Source of the DNA: Oscillospiraceae bacterium
GTDB taxonomy: Bacteria > Bacillota > Clostridia > Oscillospirales > Acutalibacteraceae
NCBI GenBank assembly: GCA_015066385.1
Contig: SVOJ01000003.1
Location: 124,001 to 188,000 of the forward strand
Direction: 5' to 3'
Length of the DNA stretch: 64,000 bases
The position numbers were made by a program, and so were the translations under genes. Below are positions 59,143 to 64,000 of the stretch, in pieces (the first letter of the stretch is position 1; each line of letters opens with the position of its first letter). The notes beneath the pieces are model-generated. The model was not told the origin of the DNA. It saw only the letters and a list, made by a program, of their open reading frames with translations, and did no database searches.

Positions 59143-59406
59143 TCAGTCTTCGTCAAAGATTTCTTCAAACGTAGCAGCAACCCGTTCAAAAAGTGCATCG
59201 TCATCAATGGATGAATATACTTCTTTTCCGTTTGTACCTTCCGTAAGGCGGAGCAGTACAATGCTTTCGTCATCTGTTTGCAGCAATGCCGCATATTCCG
59301 TCTGATCGATAACTGTCATTTCCAGAAATTCAAAGACAGCACGATTTCCATACTTGTCAGCAAGAATAATATTGCCGTCTTTTTCACCGACTTTAATAAA
59401 ATCCAT
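59143..59406 (-). CDS. DUF1292-family protein
   Basis: This 87-aa acidic protein (MDFIKVGEKDGNIILADKYGN onward, ending FEEIFDED) fits DUF1292, a small family found throughout Firmicutes and often beside ruvX/alaS-type housekeeping genes. Its biochemical role is unknown. It has the typical TEYAALLQTDDESIVLLRLTE middle. I chose the ATG at 59406 because GGAGGTG lies 7 bases upstream; the track start at 59424 is before that site. The gene lies between the spoIIIA operon and the MazF-like gene. Confidence 0.85.
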   Translation of the reverse strand: MDFIKVGEKDGNIILADKYGNRAVFEFLEMTVIDQTEYAALLQTDDESIVLLRLTEGTNGKEVYSSIDDDALFERVAATFEEIFDED

Positions 59407-59459
59407 TATACAACACCTCCGCAACTATTCTACTTCATTTTCACCGTTTGTCAAGTTTG

Positions 59460-59999
59460 TTATGCACCTGTAATGCGGATATTTTCAATGTTTTCACAAT
59501 TCGCATAGACAATATCACTGATTGCAAGAACAGAATCATCATTCAGGATTTCTTCTTCCACAACAATTTCTACAGCAGTTTCATCAATCTTGCAAATGCA
59601 ATTGCTGTTTACTTTTGCAGTAATCAGACTTTCCACTTCGTTTTCAAGCAAAATAGACGAATTCAACGCACTCAATTCAAGCACGGCAGCAACAGCGGCT
59701 TCCGATGAAGGGTCACAGGAATCAATAACAGTTTGTAAAGTTTCAACCGCCTCGTCACGTGCCGTGGTACGATCAAGTTTTGCAGCCGCAAAATATTCAT
59801 CAGCACTTTGCTCTGCGGTATTATCAACATATTCTGCCGCACCGAGAATCTCTTGCTGTGATGTTTCATTTACAGGCACATTTGCATCGTCAAGCAAATT
59901 ATCGTTTCCGTTATAATACCAATTGACAAAAACAGCAAGGCCAAGGGCAGCTACAAGGGTTGCCATAACAATTTGTTTTTTACCGATTATCATATTCAT
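59460..59999 (-). CDS. spoIIIAH: Stage III sporulation protein AH
   Basis: This 179-aa protein has one N-terminal membrane helix (KKQIVMATLVAALGLAVFVNWYYN) and a long acidic helix. A ring-building domain related to type III secretion YscJ/FliF subunits follows (TLQTVIDSCDPSSEAAVAAVLEL, then VNSNCICKIDETAVEIVV). SpoIIIAH in the mother cell binds forespore SpoIIQ to form the feeding-tube channel. It is the last gene of the spoIIIA operon. A good GGAGG precedes the ATG. Confidence 0.95.
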   Translation of the reverse strand: MNMIIGKKQIVMATLVAALGLAVFVNWYYNGNDNLLDDANVPVNETSQQEILGAAEYVDNTAEQSADEYFAAAKLDRTTARDEAVETLQTVIDSCDPSSEAAVAAVLELSALNSSILLENEVESLITAKVNSNCICKIDETAVEIVVEEEILNDDSVLAISDIVYANCENIENIRITGA

Positions 60000-60015
60000 G
60001 ATAAATTCCTCCGTA

Positions 60016-60543
60016 TTAACTGTTTATTTTTTTTTCAGAATACTGCGAAACATAGACTCTGTTAGCGGTTATCCCCAATGAAGCCGTAAGTAATGACGTC
60101 ACTTCATTTCTCACTTTTGCGCTCGCACCACCCTCACAAGTAACAGCAACTCCGCGGATCTGCGGTGCACGGATACGGATCGGCAATCCACCCTCGCTGC
60201 CGTCTGCATTTTCAACAACAACATATTCCAAGGAACTTTCATCGCTGTCGGTATCCGTATTTGCTGCATAAGAAGTTTCCTCAAGCAAATCAAACATAAT
60301 ACAGACTTTTGTTTTTCCGACACCGTCCACCGTTTCCAGAAAATCCTCCAATTTACATTCAAGTTCTTTTTCCAATGCATACACTTCTTTTGTTGTATCT
60401 TTTGTTTTTTCCGACGATGTTGCGAACAAATCACCGCTGCACAAAAGCAATAAAACAAAAATAGCCCCAAGCAAAATGTACATTTGTTTTTTGTTGTTTT
60501 TATACATTGCCGCCAAAATGTCTTTCACCTTATGATTCTTCAT
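60016..60543 (-). CDS. spoIIIAG: Stage III sporulation protein AG
   Basis: This 175-aa single-helix membrane protein (NNKKQMYILLGAIFVLLLLCSG, about 15-38) carries an extracellular ring-building domain with LEDFLETVDGVGKTKVCIMFD and PIRIRAPQIRGVAVTCEGGASAKVRNEVTSLLTASLGI, typical of SpoIIIAG. In B. subtilis SpoIIIAG forms a large ring in the channel. It overlaps spoIIIAF by 14 bases and precedes spoIIIAH by 16. Confidence 0.95.
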   Translation of the reverse strand: MKNHKVKDILAAMYKNNKKQMYILLGAIFVLLLLCSGDLFATSSEKTKDTTKEVYALEKELECKLEDFLETVDGVGKTKVCIMFDLLEETSYAANTDTDSDESSLEYVVVENADGSEGGLPIRIRAPQIRGVAVTCEGGASAKVRNEVTSLLTASLGITANRVYVSQYSEKKINS

Positions 60544-61024
60544 TTTTCACCTCTTGCTCAATGACAATTTCACAGGTAGGAAAAAAACTTTCCAATGCCT
60601 TTTGCAATTCTGACATATTATTGGTTTCAGAAAAAAGGATGATTCGAATCTGTTTTATATGTATGCACATGTCGGACAGAATATCCGTGTCCGTTTCTAT
60701 TTTATGCGGACCGTCGTAATATGCGGCAAGAACGGATGCAGCCTGTGCGCAAACAACATGTTCCGTTTCATCTTTCAAAAGGTCAATACTGCCCGTTACC
60801 TGCTCAGCTATTCTTTTCTCATCAATCAAAAAAAACGTACTGAGCGATTCATCTGAAATAAAATCCGAATAACATAACGGCAGAAAGATGAGTAACAGCA
60901 AAACAAAACGCAGTACGGTTTTTACAGTTTCTGAAATACGATCACGCGGCAGCAATAAGTACAGTACTGTACTTATCATTGTAAAAGCACAGATACTGAG
61001 CAACCATTCTTTTAAAGTTTCCAC
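60530..61024 (-). CDS. spoIIIAF: Stage III sporulation protein AF
   Basis: This 164-aa protein opens with two membrane helices (LKEWLLSICAFTMISTVLYLLLP and TVLRFVLLLLIFLPLCY) followed by a soluble alpha/beta domain near 70-164, ending with CEIVIEQEV. Position and topology identify SpoIIIAF, a channel component. It follows spoIIIAE by 4 bases and overlaps spoIIIAG. Confidence 0.93.
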   Translation of the reverse strand: METLKEWLLSICAFTMISTVLYLLLPRDRISETVKTVLRFVLLLLIFLPLCYSDFISDESLSTFFLIDEKRIAEQVTGSIDLLKDETEHVVCAQAASVLAAYYDGPHKIETDTDILSDMCIHIKQIRIILFSETNNMSELQKALESFFPTCEIVIEQEVKNEES

Positions 61025-61028
61025 AGTT

Positions 61029-62126
61029 TTACCCCATCCCGGATATAATTGTCAGCAGTGAAACGGCAATAATGTATAAAAATGACTGAAAAATCACAAC
61101 CGCTCCCATAATTGTAAATAAACTTTCAAATGCAGATATCAACTTGCAATCTGCATCTCTGCCGAGTAAACCTGCCGCGGAATTGAGTATTTTCAACGTA
61201 ATATTCCACATCAGCAATTCAATCAGTGTCGGTAAATTTATAAAAATCAAAATAAGGATTGCACAAACACCGACCGTGGACTTCAGCAGAGAAATACCAC
61301 TGATAACGGAATTCAAAGCATCTGCCAAAGCGCCGCCAACAACAGGAACTGCATTGCCCACAATAAACTTCACCCCTTTGACCGTAACCGTATCTGCACA
61401 GCCGGCAATGACGGATTTGACAGAAAGCAATGCAGAAAACAAGGCGGCTGAAAATGAAAGAAGCATTGTATAGCCTTTTTTGATCAATTCTGCAATTTTA
61501 TCTGTATTCACAAACGATGACATTGCACCGCAAACAGATAAAGAGGTATAAACTGCGCAAATTGACGGCAAACTTGTCCGAAACACTGATGTCAAAATCT
61601 GCGCCGAAGAAAAGCAAAACCCCTGAAAACAGACGGCAAGTGTCGGTTTTCCTGCGGCAGTCACAATCCCGGCAAGAACGGGAATCAGCACTTTTGTGAA
61701 ATCATTCGTACTGACACAAACACTCACGACATCAGAAATACAAGCAGTAATGGGAACAAAAAGTGTAAAAGTCAACAGAACCGTACCGATTGTCGAAATA
61801 ATATCACCAACGGAATCATCCGATGCAGTCAATGCTTGTATAATTGTAATTCCTGTCAGTAAAATAAAAGCGGATAAAACCGATTTCAACGGTTGTTTCA
61901 TTTCATTGCGACAAAGTGACAGAAACTGCTGTACAACATTTCTGAAATTCAGGTTTAAAATTTCATCGTATGAGCCGTTTTCAAGCCCGAATGATTCAAG
62001 CAGTCGTTGCACATCGGAATCTGTATTGTCATACATATAGCCGTAATACTGTTCGGCAGATTGCGATGCATGAGCAGGTATGGAAAAACAGATAAAAATG
62101 AAAAGAATAATAAAAATTTTTTTCAT
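61029..62126 (-). CDS. spoIIIAE: Stage III sporulation protein AE
   Basis: This 365-aa protein has a cleavable-looking signal (FIILFIFICFSIPAHASQS) and about seven to eight further helices. It includes the conserved GVKFIVGNAVPVVGGALADALNSVISGISLLKSTVGV near residue 250, a stretch typical of SpoIIIAE. It is the largest membrane part of the channel complex. It overlaps spoIIIAD by 4 bases. The identification is firm from sequence and order. Confidence 0.96.
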   Translation of the reverse strand: MKKIFIILFIFICFSIPAHASQSAEQYYGYMYDNTDSDVQRLLESFGLENGSYDEILNLNFRNVVQQFLSLCRNEMKQPLKSVLSAFILLTGITIIQALTASDDSVGDIISTIGTVLLTFTLFVPITACISDVVSVCVSTNDFTKVLIPVLAGIVTAAGKPTLAVCFQGFCFSSAQILTSVFRTSLPSICAVYTSLSVCGAMSSFVNTDKIAELIKKGYTMLLSFSAALFSALLSVKSVIAGCADTVTVKGVKFIVGNAVPVVGGALADALNSVISGISLLKSTVGVCAILILIFINLPTLIELLMWNITLKILNSAAGLLGRDADCKLISAFESLFTIMGAVVIFQSFLYIIAVSLLTIISGMG

Positions 62127-62515
62127 AACAAATTCTCCACAATTGCAGACAGTAAACCGTATAATTCCTTGAATGCGGGGGCTGCATTGATAAGAATGAG
62201 CACTTTGGCGGCAAGTTCAAATTTTACGGCGAGTGCTTGTTCTCCCGCATCCTTGCAAAGTTCGCAAATAAGACGTGAAATAATGGCAATACCACTTATT
62301 TTGATCAACAATTTCGTGAAGTCAAACTCCGATTTCACCGAATCGGTCAGATGTGCAAATATATCAAGCAGATTCTCAAGATACGGAAATACAAACAGCA
62401 ACAAGCCTGCCGTTGCGCAAATTTCCAGAACAAAGGCAAAATCTGCCCTGTCTTTTTTTAATAACACAAATCCCAAAGCGGCAATCAATGCCATTCCTGC
62501 AATTTTCAGAATCAC
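62123..62515 (-). CDS. spoIIIAD: Stage III sporulation protein AD
   Basis: This 130-aa membrane protein has about four helices and the family segment LLIKISGIAIISRLICELCKDAGEQALAVKFELAAKVLILINAAPAF. It resembles the FliQ/SctS-type export-gate elements, as does SpoIIIAC. It overlaps spoIIIAC and spoIIIAE by 4 bases each, showing translational coupling. Confidence 0.96.
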   Translation of the reverse strand: MILKIAGMALIAALGFVLLKKDRADFAFVLEICATAGLLLFVFPYLENLLDIFAHLTDSVKSEFDFTKLLIKISGIAIISRLICELCKDAGEQALAVKFELAAKVLILINAAPAFKELYGLLSAIVENLL

Positions 62516-62706
62516 AGATCAAACACCGACCTTATGTATGAAAACAAAGTGGATACATACGGCAGAATCATCATCAGTGCAATAATAAGTCCCGCAATTG
62601 TGGTAATCATGGTATATTCTTCCCTGCCGCTCCGGGATAAAATCTGATTAAGAACGGCGACGATGATACCGAGAGCTGCAATTTTAAAGATAACATCAAT
62701 TTCCAT
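62512..62706 (-). CDS. spoIIIAC: Stage III sporulation protein AC
   Basis: This 64-aa protein has two helices (FKIAALGIIVAVLNQIL and TITTIAGLIIALMMILPYVSTLF) joined by SRSGREEYTM. That loop and the size are typical of SpoIIIAC. It is separated from spoIIIAB by 37 bases and overlaps spoIIIAD by 4. Confidence 0.96.
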   Translation of the reverse strand: MEIDVIFKIAALGIIVAVLNQILSRSGREEYTMITTIAGLIIALMMILPYVSTLFSYIRSVFDL

Positions 62707-62743
62707 TTATTTATAACTCCTGTAGAAAAATTCATTGTCTTTT

Positions 62744-63244
62744 TTAATACAGCAAAACAAATATAAATGCACCGAAAAGCAGACTGCCCGACAGATACAA
62801 CTTTCCGTTTTTTGCAAGATTCATTTTTCTTTCACTGATCGCTTTTTCACTGAATTGTGCAAAGCGGTTGCATAGGCGAATTTGTTCCTCTATTGAACCA
62901 AGTCCGAATGAATCTGCAAACGATAAAAATTCTTCTTTCTCTGTTGCTGACAATAAATCAATTCCGGCAACTTCCAATCCATTGATCCAGGATTCCGAAA
63001 AAGTCGCACCTGACAGAAGATTTTCAGAAACACGCAGGCAAAAAGCGGGAAAAACATTTCTGTCACACAGCGCACGAAACAAAACAACTGCATCCGGTGC
63101 ACTGCCGCTGAGTATAAAATTGATCTGCTCATTTACTTGTTTTAAGTTTTTTAAAAGTTCTATGGCTTTGTATATTTTAACAAAACGCAACATAGCCAAA
63201 ACACATGGAAAACAACAGCAAGCAATCAACATCAGATTCCGCAA
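62744..63244 (-). CDS. spoIIIAB: Stage III sporulation protein AB
   Basis: This 166-aa protein resembles GspF-type secretion proteins. It has an N-terminal helix (LMLIACCCFPCVLAMLRF), a helical bundle with LLKNLKQVNEQINFIL, GLGSIEEQIRLCNRFAQFSEKAISE, and a C-terminal helix (KLYLSGSLLFGAFIFVLLY). It is slightly shorter than usual near the start. The usual GxxxxxxxxxxPLPEA-type motif is weak (ATFSESWINGLE). It overlaps spoIIIAA by 13 bases. Confidence 0.94.
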   Translation of the reverse strand: MRNLMLIACCCFPCVLAMLRFVKIYKAIELLKNLKQVNEQINFILSGSAPDAVVLFRALCDRNVFPAFCLRVSENLLSGATFSESWINGLEVAGIDLLSATEKEEFLSFADSFGLGSIEEQIRLCNRFAQFSEKAISERKMNLAKNGKLYLSGSLLFGAFIFVLLY

Positions 63245-64000
63245 TGAATCATCTCCGTTTTGTCAACAATCTCCGCTATTCTGCCGGGTGAAGAGTGCGG
63301 GTCAAGAAAAATAAACCGATCAAAAACCTGTTTTTCATAGAGTCGGATAAAACAATCTCTGCGAAAAAGTTCCTCCCGAACAGCGGCATGCATTGAACAA
63401 ATAAATTTTACACCACTGTTCAGACTGTCAAGTATTGCAGCCGCTTCTGCAAACGTACCAATCTCATCACAGACAATCACCTGCGGGGCACATAAACGCA
63501 ATGCCGCATTGATCCCTTTTTCTTTTTTGATACCTGATAAAACATCAGCACATGGTGATCGGATCAATCCATCCGGAAAAATTTCATTGCGTTCATCAAC
63601 CACACTTACCCGATAATATCGTCCGTATGTTCCGCCTGCAAGATTTTCCGCAATGCATCTGAGCATAGTTGTTTTGCCGCTTGCCGGCGGGCCTGCCAAT
63701 AACACCGAACAAAGCATGTCCGAATCAAACAAAAAATCAGTATCTGCTTTTATGAGTCGCCCGATACGAATGCGAACAGCGGTTATGGCAGAAAGATCAG
63801 CCGGGGCACCATGCATGGTTCCGAGTGTGCCGATTATTGCCATACGACATCCGTTGCCGAGACTGATGTATCCGTTCATCAATTCATTTCTGTGCGCATA
63901 CACCGAAAATCCGCAAGCGCGCAAAACCGCCTCCCGAACCTCAGTAAAAGAGACCACATGCATATCAGACGGACAATTCTGCACACATTTACCTTGCGGG
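63232..64000 (-). CDS. spoIIIAA: Stage III sporulation protein AA (ATPase), 5' end beyond the window
   Basis: This is the SpoIIIAA ATPase, a secretion-type motor for the mother cell-forespore channel. Walker A is LLAGPPASGKTTMLRCIA, followed by SVVDERNEIFPDG, CADVLSGIKKEKGINAALRLCAPQVIVCDEIGTFAEA (Walker B) and FICSMHA. The track's start (GTG at 63984) is not the real one: the frame stays open to base 64000, reading PQGKCVQNCPSDM. The usual ~300-aa protein therefore lacks about 50 N-terminal residues here. Upstream genes and the operon promoter lie outside the window. Confidence 0.95.
   Translation of the reverse strand, partial: PQGKCVQNCPSDMHVVSFTEVREAVLRACGFSVYAHRNELMNGYISLGNGCRMAIIGTLGTMHGAPADLSAITAVRIRIGRLIKADTDFLFDSDMLCSVLLAGPPASGKTTMLRCIAENLAGGTYGRYYRVSVVDERNEIFPDGLIRSPCADVLSGIKKEKGINAALRLCAPQVIVCDEIGTFAEAAAILDSLNSGVKFICSMHAAVREELFRRDCFIRLYEKQVFDRFIFLDPHSSPGRIAEIVDKTEMIHCGI

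Noticed and set aside
1-64000. CRISPR arrays, insertion sequences, rRNA genes
   Set aside because: No regularly spaced repeats, transposase ORFs or rRNA-like stretches were found on reading both strands and the ORF track.

Overview
The window reads as a chromosomal segment of an anaerobic, endospore-forming member of the Clostridia, probably an uncultured gut lineage near the Oscillospiraceae/Ruminococcaceae. The evidence is the spoIIIA operon, sigK, cwlD, yunB, cotJABC and CotF-like coat genes; a fused IspH-ribosomal protein S1 gene, which is typical of Clostridia; ackA; a dockerin-bearing secreted protein; low GC; strong Shine-Dalgarno sites; and frequent GTG/TTG starts. No insertion sequence, prophage, CRISPR array or rRNA was seen, and the only tRNA is tRNA-Ser(GGA). 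All 64 protein-coding genes look intact except spoIIIAA, which runs off the right edge.

Layout, left to right. 0.1-8.3 kb: galM, then a same-strand row of an anchored surface protein, an OmpR-type regulator, its kinase and an HtrA protease, resembling a CssRS/HtrA envelope-stress module; then a PHP-domain protein. 8.4-14.2 kb: a membrane protein, tRNA-Ser, an uncharacterised three-gene minus-strand operon (sugar isomerase, hydroxyacid dehydrogenase, 706-aa anchored protein) and a divergent YdjC-type deacetylase. 14.2-20.4 kb: rpsB-tsf behind a structured leader, cwlD, radA, a GME-fold-like protein, a tiny membrane protein and a Xer-type recombinase with a 28-bp dif-sized palindrome just upstream. 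20.3-28.1 kb: queA-tgt-yajC and two small membrane proteins on the minus strand, asd-dapA on the plus strand, and a GTP-type PEP carboxykinase.

28.1-39.1 kb: polA-rimI-tsaD, dusB, sigK, an esterase, tmcAL divergent from ackA, two small coat proteins and a DEDDh exonuclease. 39.2-54.5 kb is the accessory, carbohydrate-rich part: a dockerin/Ig-like secreted protein, a GH2 enzyme, metY-metA, a PiT phosphate transporter, cotJABC, yunB, and a GH27-GH95-GH33 group consistent with dismantling galactosylated, fucosylated and sialylated glycans inside the cell. 54.5-64 kb: HI0933-type flavoprotein, cmk and ispH-rpsA; a MazF/EndoA ribonuclease without a visible antitoxin; a DUF1292 protein; and spoIIIAA-AH.

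Regulation visible in sequence is mostly strong sigma-A promoters and intrinsic terminators. The most unusual pattern is that at three unrelated junctions (yajC/TIGR04086 gene, dusB/sigK, cotJC/pit) the 3' arm of an upstream gene's terminator contains the Shine-Dalgarno of the next gene, and the U-tract runs directly into its start codon. Function names are from reading the sequence; no database search was run.
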